Below are positions 7,447 through 14,477 of a stretch of DNA of 39,250 nt, piece by piece (the stretch's first letter is position 1; each line of letters begins with the position of its first letter). The translations under genes were made by a program, and so were the position numbers. The DNA comes from Parcubacteria group bacterium GW2011_GWA2_48_9 (GTDB lineage: Bacteria > Patescibacteriota > Patescibacteriia > UBA10025). The stretch is from positions 1 to 39,250 of the forward strand of contig LCPQ01000013.1 in assembly GCA_001003705.1 (NCBI GenBank), written 5' to 3'. A model generated the notes under the pieces. It was not told the DNA's origin. It saw nothing but the letters and a program-made list of their open reading frames with translations, and did no database searches.

Positions 7447-7463
7447 TACTACATTTTGTAGTA
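7447..7463. promoter_or_regulatory. 17-bp palindromic operator-like site at the cupredoxin promoter
   Basis: TACTACA-TTT-TGTAGTA is a perfect 7-bp inverted repeat. It overlaps the predicted -10 box and start point of the cupredoxin gene, a usual position for a repressor site. It could also form a small hairpin at the mRNA 5' end. The regulator is unknown. Confidence 0.5.
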
Positions 7464-7488
7464 TACATAAAACAACATTGACAATCAA
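7460..7488 (-). promoter_or_regulatory. Promoter of the cupredoxin gene
   Basis: Minus-strand -35 TTGATT (7483-7488), a 17-bp spacer and -10 TATACT (7460-7465). The predicted leader is about 30 nt. Confidence 0.55.
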
Positions 7489-7656
7489 CATTCCAATCCC
7501 TCTACTTCTGGCTCTGTGCCTTTTCATACCTGCTTGCAGACTTTCTTCACCAACAAACCAATCCGCAATCCGTAATTCGCTAAATTCGTAAATACTAACA
7601 AACCAGCAAGCAAGCTTTGCCACTACACTTGGGTATCTTTCTGGCTCTCTGCCACC

Positions 7657-8961
7657 CTACACCCACTCTGGCCCCTGCCTCACCAGCAATTCAGATGCTT
7701 TCAATGGTTCGGCCATCAATTCTTTTACAATCTTCTCCATCCGCGCCACTTGCGACCCTTTGACGAATACAATGTCTCCCTGAGCCAAAATGCTTTGGAT
7801 AAATCTTCCTGCCTGTTCGGGATGGTCGAATGAAGAAATTTGGGCTGAGGGCATGCCGGCCTTTTCTGCTGCCATGGCTATGATCTTCGCTTTTTCACCG
7901 ACCGTCACAAGCTGTTGGATATCTAGCGAAGCCACGTGCGCACCAACTTCCTCATGGCCTTTCACAGTCGCGTCACCGAGTTCAGCCATGTCTCCAAGGG
8001 CGGCTATCTTCTTTCCCTTAGTATACAATTCCTTCAGCGTATTGAGTCCGGCGATTGCCGCGTGTGGCGAGGAATTATAACTATCATCGATAATCCGGGT
8101 GTCCTTAATGCCTTTCATCAGATTCATCCTTCCGGGCGGAGAGGTGAACTGCTTCAATCCTTCGGCAATTTCTAGAAGGTTCAAACCGCATGCAATGCCG
8201 ACGGCAACTGCGGCGAGACCCGCGAGTACTTGATGTTGACCGAGAACTGATGGGAGATACATGGGGACACTGCTTCCGCGGTACATGACTTTAAAACTAA
8301 TCCCGCGGATATCCGAAAACTCACCCGTTGCCTCTGGTGGACCTTGGCTAATGACTGCATCGGTACCCTGTACGTCAGCGTCTTCGGAAAAGCCGAATGT
8401 GATGATCTTCGCCCGTGTTTTCTCTTTCATGGCCAGCACATGACTGTCGTCAGCATTCAAAACAGCCCAGCCGTCTTTCGGCAGATGGGAAATAATCTTC
8501 CGCTTTTCAGTAATGACCCGCTCGAATGTTTTGAAAAATTCTAGATGCACGCCGCTCACAGCCGTCACGACACCAATAGTACAGGGAACGAGTTTCGTGA
8601 GATATTCGATATCGCCTTCCTTGTCAGCCCCCATTTCTATCACCAGCACCTCCGGATACGCTGCATTTTTGCTGACAAGCTTCATCACTGCGCGCCAAAA
8701 GATGCCGAGCCATGCAAAGAGGTTTCTCCTCCCTGTCTCCTCGCCAAGAATCGCGAGTGGTACGCCAATTTCATTGTTGTAGTTCTTTACGTTCTTGCCG
8801 GTGCGAAATGACGTTTTTAACACCGCGTAGATCGCTTCTTTTGTTGAGGTCTTCCCGACGCTCCCCGTCACACCAATAACGCTCGGCTGATATTTTTTAA
8901 GTACCATCCGTGCGAACCAAGCGAGTTTCCATTCCAGAATCTTTTTCATCATAGATATCAT
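7657..8961 (-). CDS. murF: UDP-MurNAc-tripeptide--D-Ala-D-Ala ligase
   Basis: The 434-residue Mur ligase adds D-Ala-D-Ala to the UDP-MurNAc-peptide in the cytoplasm, completing the peptidoglycan stem peptide. The ATP loop is IGVTGSVGKTSTKEA. VKNYNNEIGVPLAIL is the MurF-type substrate loop. VLVIEMGADKEGDIEYL is the MurF central motif, and HLEFF with TEKRKI supplies the conserved His and carbamylated-Lys region. DDSYNSSPHAA and ALGDMAELGD mark the C-terminal domain. It is the last gene of the mraZ-rsmH-ftsL-ftsI-murF operon, and its ATG overlaps the ftsI stop (ATGA). No intrinsic terminator is obvious in the 220 bp that follow. Confidence 0.93.
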   Translation of the reverse strand: MISMMKKILEWKLAWFARMVLKKYQPSVIGVTGSVGKTSTKEAIYAVLKTSFRTGKNVKNYNNEIGVPLAILGEETGRRNLFAWLGIFWRAVMKLVSKNAAYPEVLVIEMGADKEGDIEYLTKLVPCTIGVVTAVSGVHLEFFKTFERVITEKRKIISHLPKDGWAVLNADDSHVLAMKEKTRAKIITFGFSEDADVQGTDAVISQGPPEATGEFSDIRGISFKVMYRGSSVPMYLPSVLGQHQVLAGLAAVAVGIACGLNLLEIAEGLKQFTSPPGRMNLMKGIKDTRIIDDSYNSSPHAAIAGLNTLKELYTKGKKIAALGDMAELGDATVKGHEEVGAHVASLDIQQLVTVGEKAKIIAMAAEKAGMPSAQISSFDHPEQAGRFIQSILAQGDIVFVKGSQVARMEKIVKELMAEPLKASELLVRQGPEWV

Positions 8962-10745
8962 TCGCCCACCTCTGCTGTGGGAGCTACACCTAGGTATGGT
9001 AACAAAAACTTGGCAATTTCACCAAAGAGCGGCGCAGCTGAACTTTCAGCAAACTGCACGTCTTTTGGCCGGTCAATTTTTGCCAGCATGACAAATGCGG
9101 GATTGTCCACGGGCGCGAATCCTATAAAGGTGCCAATAGTCTGATGCGGATCGTACCCGCGGGACCCTTCGAGAGGAATTTGTGCGGTGCCGGTCTTGCC
9201 TCCAACGAAGTATCCTTCGACGCCCGCCCGTTGACCGTGGCCTTTTTGCACGACACCCGCGAGCATTGCCGATATTTTTGCTGCGGTCTCAGCACTGACT
9301 ACTTGGCGTACTACCTGCGGTTCGGTTTTGATCCGTACATCATTAGGTTTAATTACCTCATCAACGACGTACGGCTTCATGAGTTTGCCATCGTTTGCGA
9401 GAGCGCCAAACGCCGCCAGGATTTGTAAGGGCGTTACGGTAATGCCTTGGCCGAACGATGCAGTAGCCATGTATATTTCTTTTTGTTGCGACAATGGGGA
9501 GACGTCACCGGCAGCCTCGTTGTCGAGCTGGATGCCTGTCGACTCGCCGAAGCCGAATTTTTTTACATACTCTTCAAATAGTTCAGGTCCGATCTGGCGT
9601 GCGGCAAAAATGGCACCCGTATTCAACGATTCTTCAAGTACCGTGGTCATCGGTACGACGCCATGCGCTTTGTTGTCCGAGTTGCGGATGGTGTATGTGC
9701 CGATTTCGACAGCTCCCGTATCGTCGTACGTAGTCGCAGGCGTCACTTTACCCTCATTCATTGCAGCAGCCATCGTGAGCGGTTTGAACACGGACCCCGG
9801 TTCATACGTGCCATACGTCGCGGGATTGAGGAACACGTTAATATCTTCTACCTCATTGTAAATGTTTGGGTCAAAATCTGGAGAACCACACAGTGCGAGT
9901 ATTTTCCCTGTCGAAGGCTCCATAACAATGAGCGAACCGCCTGTGGCTCCGTGCCTTGAAACAGCTGCATTTAATTCCGAGCAGGCTTTGTACTGAATTG
10001 TACGGTCAATGGTTAATACGATACTGTCGCCGTCCTGCGCTTCTTCCAGTTTCTTGCTCCCAACGGTAATGAGCCGCCCTTCAGCATCCCGATCTGCTTC
10101 GATATACCCGGCGACGCCAGCAAGCTCTGTATTCCAATATCCTTCAAGTCCGTACTGTCCCACGCGTTTGTCACCTTGAAAGCCGACAAATCCAAGCAAG
10201 TGGCTCCCGATATTTTTTTCCGGATAGTACCTGTCAGATTGGCGACGGTATCCGAGGCCCTTGAGATTAAGCGCCTTCAGCTGATCGACGACGGCTTGCT
10301 CGACATGCATCGCAACCGGCTCATAGAGATCGGCACGTTTCTGGAGACGCGGAAGAACTTCTTCTTTCTCAATTTGCAGACGGTTTACAAGGATTTCTAC
10401 GAGAGTTTCCGGATCTTCAACGTTTTGGGGAATCGCATAGACTTCGAAAAAGTCTTTGTTCGCCGCAAGTGGGAAAAGTCTGTCATCTTCATGAACAAAG
10501 ATCTCCCCCCGTTCAGGCTCGAGCTGTTCAATCAACGTGTGCTGCCCTTCAGCAAGAGCCGCGTAAAAATCGTGCTGAAATACCTGTATATACCCTAGTC
10601 GTCCTATAATCAGTATGGCAAAGACCAGCGTGAGTATGCGCACCAACTTGAGCCGGTCAAAGTGGGCTCCCCGCCTTGCACCGACGAGTGAATGCGAGTC
10701 GAGGCGGGCTTGTTTGGTTCTTCTCGATGTTCGAAAACGACGCAT
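8958..10745 (-). CDS. ftsI: Penicillin-binding protein, FtsI-type D,D-transpeptidase
   Basis: The product is a 595-residue class B PBP. One membrane helix (about 33-50) follows a basic cytoplasmic tail. The PBP dimer/pedestal domain spans about 70-230 with a family RGEIF-like motif (ERGEIFVHED). The transpeptidase domain carries all three catalytic motifs: SVFK (Ser 318 nucleophile, SxxK), SLN (about 373) and KTGT (about 517). It crosslinks septal peptidoglycan. The position after rsmH and ftsL in the dcw cluster favours FtsI over PBP2. No PASTA domains are seen. It overlaps murF by 4 nt, and 92 bp separate it from ftsL. Confidence 0.92.
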   Translation of the reverse strand: MRRFRTSRRTKQARLDSHSLVGARRGAHFDRLKLVRILTLVFAILIIGRLGYIQVFQHDFYAALAEGQHTLIEQLEPERGEIFVHEDDRLFPLAANKDFFEVYAIPQNVEDPETLVEILVNRLQIEKEEVLPRLQKRADLYEPVAMHVEQAVVDQLKALNLKGLGYRRQSDRYYPEKNIGSHLLGFVGFQGDKRVGQYGLEGYWNTELAGVAGYIEADRDAEGRLITVGSKKLEEAQDGDSIVLTIDRTIQYKACSELNAAVSRHGATGGSLIVMEPSTGKILALCGSPDFDPNIYNEVEDINVFLNPATYGTYEPGSVFKPLTMAAAMNEGKVTPATTYDDTGAVEIGTYTIRNSDNKAHGVVPMTTVLEESLNTGAIFAARQIGPELFEEYVKKFGFGESTGIQLDNEAAGDVSPLSQQKEIYMATASFGQGITVTPLQILAAFGALANDGKLMKPYVVDEVIKPNDVRIKTEPQVVRQVVSAETAAKISAMLAGVVQKGHGQRAGVEGYFVGGKTGTAQIPLEGSRGYDPHQTIGTFIGFAPVDNPAFVMLAKIDRPKDVQFAESSAAPLFGEIAKFLLPYLGVAPTAEVGE

Positions 10746-10837
10746 ACAAGATTATTAAAGGGAAAAGCGATTCACTCTACGGGCTTTCCCTCGTCTTGCT
10801 GCCTTTTTGCTCAGGATGCGGGACAGACTCACGTGCC

Positions 10838-11212
10838 CTATTTCACTGCAACAACACCGCCAACTGCCGGCAGGTATTCGATGCTCCCAGTGGCAACGAG
10901 GTTCATTTCCTTGCCCGCCTGCTCAATAGCTGCGAGAGAATGCAAATCAGCATGTTGGAGTTCGAGCTGTCTATTTTCTCTTTTCAGGGATTCATTTGCC
11001 CGCTCCAGCTCCTTGATCTCGAAACCCCCGACAGACGTCTGATTAATGACAAGAAGATAGGAAAGACCGACAAATACAACGAGTGCAAAAATAATGCCAT
11101 TCAAAATAAGTGGATCGACACTGTGTGATCCGAAGCTGAAACTGTGCGAGCCATGTCGATGATTTTCGGATATTTTTCGGGATCGAAATTGTCTTGAAAA
11201 GCGATATATCAT
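10838..11212 (-). CDS. ftsL: FtsL/DivIC-like division protein
   Basis: The product has 124 residues: a basic, Ser/His-rich cytoplasmic tail (1-33), one membrane helix (LILNGIIFALVVFVGLSYLLV, about 35-55), then a coiled coil (EIKELERANESLKRENRQLELQ) and a short C-terminal tail. That layout, the size and the place between rsmH and ftsI define FtsL, the bitopic protein that with FtsB/DivIC activates FtsWI at the septum. Sequence similarity is low across the family, so the symbol rests on topology and synteny. The ATG overlaps the rsmH stop (ATGA). Confidence 0.75.
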   Translation of the reverse strand: MIYRFSRQFRSRKISENHRHGSHSFSFGSHSVDPLILNGIIFALVVFVGLSYLLVINQTSVGGFEIKELERANESLKRENRQLELQHADLHSLAAIEQAGKEMNLVATGSIEYLPAVGGVVAVK

Positions 11213-12192
11213 GATATTTTTTCAGCTACCCGGAGTTTCGCACTCCGTGACGCAGGATTATGTTTTTGTTCAATGGATGAAGGACTAACAACTTTTTTCG
11301 TCAATATCCTGACGCGAGCCCGATGTCCGCATGTACACGTCGGTTGCTCAGGCGGATCAAGGCAGTCGCGGGATTCCTGGCGAAAAAAGTTCTTAACGAT
11401 CCGATCCTCGAGTGAATGGAAAGAAATAACTGCACACCTGCCGCCTACTCCTAATACGTCTATCGCTGAGGACAATCCCCGACTGAGATGTCCGAGTTCG
11501 TCATTCACCGCAATACGAATCGCTTGGAACACTTTTGTTGCGGGATGCAAGCCTCCAACCCAGGGTGTGTGTTTCGATGAGCCGAGCTTGTTCCGGATTG
11601 CCAGGAGTACGACCTCTGTAAGCTGCCGCGTACTTCGTATCATGTTCTGTCGTCTTAAACGACAGATTTCCGCGGCAATATAAGTAGAAAAATTCTCTTG
11701 ACCGTACTCCTGGAAAACCCAGATAAGTTTATCTTCCGGCCACCCGTTGACGACTTCAGCAGCCGTCAGCTTTTGTGACCGGTCAAGACGCATATCTAAT
11801 GGCTCATCACTGTCATAGGAAAACCCTCTCTCATTACTTTTGTAGTGTCTCCATGCAAGTCCGAGATCTAGGAGTACGCCATTCACGCGACCATTCATGC
11901 CCAGACGCGAGAGCACCGGACCCATTTCAGCAAATGACGCATGAACGAATTCCACCCGTCCCGCATACTGCTGTAGACGTGAACGAGATCGTTCAATACT
12001 TTTTTCGTCGCGATCAAAAGCAAATAGCTTGCCCGCTGGACCAATCAATGCGAGAATTTCCATCGCATGCCCGCCGTCCCCCACCGTACCGTCGATGAAC
12101 ACCTGGCCGGGACACGGATTAAGGAAGGAGAGAGTTTCCTTCACGAGAACCGGTTTGTGAATGAGCTCCATACAATTGGGGGATTCCCCCAT
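11209..12192 (-). CDS. rsmH: 16S rRNA (cytosine-1402-N4)-methyltransferase
   Basis: The 327-residue (320 from the inner Met) MraW/RsmH methylates N4 of C1402 in the ribosomal P site with SAM. Visible motifs are HKPVLVKETLSFL, the SAM loop FIDGTVGDGGHA, FAFDRDEKSI, GVLLDLGLA, ERGFSYDSDEPLDMRLD, FQAIRIAVNDEL and AVISFHSLEDRIVKNFF, in the normal order. The start is uncertain. The first ATG (12192) lies 9 bp after the mraZ stop, and an AGGAG is about 13 nt upstream of it. A second ATG (12171) gives the usual MELIHKPVL N-terminus. Between them lies GGGGGAATCCCCC, a small perfect hairpin that might hide one start. Second gene of the dcw operon. Confidence 0.93.
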   Translation of the reverse strand: MGESPNCMELIHKPVLVKETLSFLNPCPGQVFIDGTVGDGGHAMEILALIGPAGKLFAFDRDEKSIERSRSRLQQYAGRVEFVHASFAEMGPVLSRLGMNGRVNGVLLDLGLAWRHYKSNERGFSYDSDEPLDMRLDRSQKLTAAEVVNGWPEDKLIWVFQEYGQENFSTYIAAEICRLRRQNMIRSTRQLTEVVLLAIRNKLGSSKHTPWVGGLHPATKVFQAIRIAVNDELGHLSRGLSSAIDVLGVGGRCAVISFHSLEDRIVKNFFRQESRDCLDPPEQPTCTCGHRARVRILTKKVVSPSSIEQKHNPASRSAKLRVAEKIS

Positions 12193-12201
12193 TTAACTCG
12201 C

Positions 12202-12633
12202 TTACACTCCTAGATCCCCAAGGGCCTCTGCAATATCAGCGCTCTTTGTTTCTGTGCCTTGGCGATATTTCTCCCACGTCGCCTTATCCCACACTTCGAG
12301 ACGGTTATACAGCCCCGTTACAACGACCTGTTTCTTTAGTAGTGCGTATTTTCGTAAATAATCGGGCAACATGACTCTTCCCTGCTTGTCTATTTCGAGC
12401 GGCATCGCTCCAGCAAGCATCATACGGGCAAAAGCGCGGGTATTTGCTTTAGCAATCGGCAGTTTGGCTATACGGTCAGCAAGCTGCTTCCATTCCAACC
12501 CAGTGTAGATAAAGAGACAGTTGTCCAATCCACGAGTGACCACTGCCCCCTTCAAAAGATCCGCTCGGAAAGTCTTTGGGACCGCGAGACGGCCTTTTTC
12601 ATCTATTGAGTGATAGTATTCGCCTATAAACAT
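12202..12633 (-). CDS. mraZ: Transcriptional regulator MraZ
   Basis: The track starts this ORF at 12693. The family begins at MFIGEYYHSIDEKGRLAVP, so I start at the ATG at 12633 (143 residues). Two AbrB-like halves are visible, each with the MraZ signature: DEKGRLAVPKTFR and DKQGRVMLPDYLR. MraZ forms a ring and binds repeated GTGG-type boxes upstream of its own operon to repress the dcw genes. A matching box array lies just upstream (12712-12755). It is the first gene of the operon, 9 bp from rsmH. No ribosome site is obvious. Confidence 0.95.
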   Translation of the reverse strand: MFIGEYYHSIDEKGRLAVPKTFRADLLKGAVVTRGLDNCLFIYTGLEWKQLADRIAKLPIAKANTRAFARMMLAGAMPLEIDKQGRVMLPDYLRKYALLKKQVVVTGLYNRLEVWDKATWEKYRQGTETKSADIAEALGDLGV

Positions 12634-12711
12634 TGATGAAAGTTCCAAACAAATGGTTATTTCGAGGGACGAATGGTGTAGGTGGTTATCCACTCTTTGT
12701 GATACTTATCC

Positions 12712-12755
12712 CCACTTTTATCCACTTCTCACCCTTATCTACCATTTTACTCCAC
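12712..12755 (-). promoter_or_regulatory. MraZ box array with 10-bp period
   Basis: On the minus strand, 4-mers GTGG (12752-12755), ATGG (12742-12745), AGGG (12732-12735), GTGG (12722-12725) and GTGG (12712-12715) recur exactly every 10 bp, so they face one side of the helix. Known MraZ operators are GTGG(G) repeats with 10-bp spacing. Two boxes overlap the -10/spacer region, so binding should block RNA polymerase. Confidence 0.7.
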
Positions 12756-12772
12756 TTCACAACAATCGTCAA
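12744..12772 (-). promoter_or_regulatory. Promoter of the dcw operon
   Basis: Minus-strand -35 TTGACG (12767-12772), a 17-bp spacer and -10 TAAAAT (12744-12749). The start near 12737 would leave a leader of about 100 nt before mraZ. Confidence 0.7.
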
Positions 12773-12876
12773 CCACAACACTTTCACCTTTTGCTGGCAA
12801 GGATAGCTTGTCGTATCAAATAAATGCTGATAGGATGCTTCAATCGTTCATTCGGCATTCAACCTCGGAGGGTACC

Positions 12877-13662
12877 TTGAAAACACTACGTACGTTGTTC
12901 GCTATTGGCATACACGTGCTCGCAATGGAAACAGCCGTACAGGCAATGGATGATCCTATCTATCTGTTCGGCGATGACGCGAAGAAGGTTCTCGACTCTC
13001 TCGAGGACGCTAAGTCTGATGACTTCTTTCACATGGGCGTTCTCGCTCATAACCTGTCGTTTTCACTTAAAAACGCGAAGATGACAGACCGCGCCAAAGA
13101 ATACTTCAGCCTGGTGCGCCTCAAAGGAGGCTACACTGATACGCTGAGCGTGTATGAGTGCCTCCTGGTGCTCTTATCCATTCGCGATCAAAACATCTTC
13201 AAGAAAGGTGGCAGCTTCATCGGAGGAATTGTAGGGCTTGTGGATTCCCCAGAAGACGCTGCGAGAGAAGCATTTAAGTGTCTCTCGCGGGAGATCGGAA
13301 AGAACCCGGATAATCTCACCTTCCATTTCCTTCGTGCAACAGCTGCAGTAGAGGCCGCTGATCTACTACCTGACCTGCTACCAGTAGCTAACGAGGATCT
13401 CATAGAGATCGCATACCTGCTCGCACACCAGCCAGATGTGGACTCAAGCCACCAGTTCTTCTTTTCACTGATCAGCGCAAAGTACAGGTACCGACTTGCA
13501 AAGTCACATACCGGCAGGGTCTGGGATGCAAGGCGTCTACTCCTCGATGCACACGAATGCATGAGACATGTCGAGTTGCTCGCCCGTGGAAAGTGGCAGA
13601 AAAAAGAAGTACCTCTCTGGAATGGACGTATTGAGGAGCTTTTCAGAGAGTTAGACGACTGA
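12877..13662 (+). CDS. Putative exported helical protein, unknown function
   Basis: The track starts at 12808. I prefer the TTG at 12877 because CGGAGGG ends 4-5 nt upstream and the frame then opens with a plausible signal peptide (MKTLRTLFAIGIHVLAMETAVQA, cleavage after AQA-like VQA). The remaining 240 or so residues are mostly alpha-helical with TPR-like spacing (DDAKKVLDSLEDAKSDDFFHMGVLAHNLSF, AKEYFSLVRLKGGYTD, LTFHFLRATAAVEA), but I do not recognise a family. There is no membrane anchor after the signal. The gene is alone between the dcw promoter (divergent) and lexA, with its own terminator. It would be exported or, if the start is wrong, a soluble repeat protein. Confidence 0.6.
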   Translation: MKTLRTLFAIGIHVLAMETAVQAMDDPIYLFGDDAKKVLDSLEDAKSDDFFHMGVLAHNLSFSLKNAKMTDRAKEYFSLVRLKGGYTDTLSVYECLLVLLSIRDQNIFKKGGSFIGGIVGLVDSPEDAAREAFKCLSREIGKNPDNLTFHFLRATAAVEAADLLPDLLPVANEDLIEIAYLLAHQPDVDSSHQFFFSLISAKYRYRLAKSHTGRVWDARRLLLDAHECMRHVELLARGKWQKKEVPLWNGRIEELFRELDD

Positions 13663-13671
13663 GCAAGAAGT

Positions 13672-13704
13672 GTGGGGGCGGCCTTCTATGGTTCGCCCCC
13701 TTTT
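13672..13704 (+). terminator. Terminator of the putative exported helical protein gene
   Basis: Stem GGGGGCG/CGCCCCC with a 13-nt loop, then TTTT. Confidence 0.8.
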
Positions 13705-13724
13705 GACTTATCCACAGGGAGGGC

Positions 13725-13754
13725 TTGACACTTCGGTTTTTCTTCGGCTATACT
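13725..13754 (+). promoter_or_regulatory. lexA promoter
   Basis: Perfect -35 TTGACA (13725-13730), an 18-bp spacer and -10 TATACT (13749-13754). The start near 13761 rules out the track's GTG start at 13759 for lexA. Confidence 0.75.
13731..13747 (+). promoter_or_regulatory. Candidate LexA operator (direct repeat) in the lexA promoter
   Basis: CTTCGG-TTTTT-CTTCGG fills the spacer between -35 and -10. The same sequence, extended to ACTTCGGTTTTTCTTCGG (18 bp), recurs before dinB at 14459. The repeat period of 11 bp equals that of the alphaproteobacterial GTTC-N7-GTTC LexA box, but the half-site differs. Confidence 0.65.
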
Positions 13755-13815
13755 TTCAGTGTCACTGACGGACCTCTCCCTACCCCTTATAATCCCTCAT
13801 AACCCTTTCTTAAAT

Positions 13816-14439
13816 ATGGCCCCCGTACTCCCAAAGCAAAAACAGAAAATACTGTTTTTTCTGAAACACTACATTGAGCGTCAGGGATTCGCTCCGACCC
13901 TGACTGAGATAGCTAAGGAGTTTGGCGTGTCATCGCTTGCAACGGTACATGAGCATCTTCAGTTTCTTGAAAAGAGGGGTTTTATTAAAAGAGACAAAAG
14001 TACTGCTCGCGGGATTTCAATTGTTGACCGTGAAATTCAGGATTCAGCCAACTCGGCATCAATCCTGCTTCCTCTGGTCGGCATGATTACTGCTGGTGAG
14101 CCTATCGAGGCAGTTGAGAACGTCGACGAACATATACCCATTCCGAAGGAACTCGTGGGAAATAAAAATGCCTTCCTATTAAAGGTAAAAGGAGACTCCA
14201 TGGTAGAAAGCTTGATTGCCGATGGAGATCTCGTTATCGTTGAGAAGACGGACATCGCTCGTGACGGTGATATGGTCATTGCGCTGCTTGAAGACGGTTC
14301 AGCAACTCTAAAAAAGCTTTATCATCAAAAAAACTATATTCGCCTTCAACCAGCGAATAGCGCTTATAAATCCCGTGTAGTGAAAAATGTAGTGATTCAG
14401 GGTAGAGTGATGGGAATCTTGCGTACATATCGGGGCTAG
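13816..14439 (+). CDS. lexA: SOS repressor LexA
   Basis: The product is 207 residues from ATG 13816, chosen because the promoter lies downstream of the longer starts and the family begins here. The winged helix (PTLTEIAKEFGVSSLATVHEHLQFLEKRGFIKR, about 27-59) is followed by the S24 protease domain. That domain has cleavage site Ala93-Gly94 (MITAGEPIEA), nucleophile Ser128 in GDSMVES and general-base Lys at about 166 in SATLKKLY. LexA represses DNA-damage genes until RecA-ssDNA triggers self-cleavage. It sits 38 bp before a DinB-family gene, and both carry the same upstream direct repeat. No ribosome site is seen before the ATG. Confidence 0.95.
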   Translation: MAPVLPKQKQKILFFLKHYIERQGFAPTLTEIAKEFGVSSLATVHEHLQFLEKRGFIKRDKSTARGISIVDREIQDSANSASILLPLVGMITAGEPIEAVENVDEHIPIPKELVGNKNAFLLKVKGDSMVESLIADGDLVIVEKTDIARDGDMVIALLEDGSATLKKLYHQKNYIRLQPANSAYKSRVVKNVVIQGRVMGILRTYRG

Positions 14440-14458
14440 TATATTTTTTTACACATTA

Positions 14459-14476
14459 ACTTCGGTTTTTCTTCGG
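14459..14476 (+). promoter_or_regulatory. Second copy of the candidate LexA operator, before dinB
   Basis: ACTTCGGTTTTTCTTCGG, identical over 18 bp to the site in the lexA promoter, ends 1 nt before the dinB ATG. No good -35/-10 pair surrounds it, so LexA here may act as a roadblock on read-through from lexA. Confidence 0.6.
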
Positions 14477-14477
14477 T

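Noticed and set aside
7420-7623. 67-residue minus-strand ORF
   Set aside because: It overlaps the cupredoxin promoter and operator, has no ribosome site and is of random composition.
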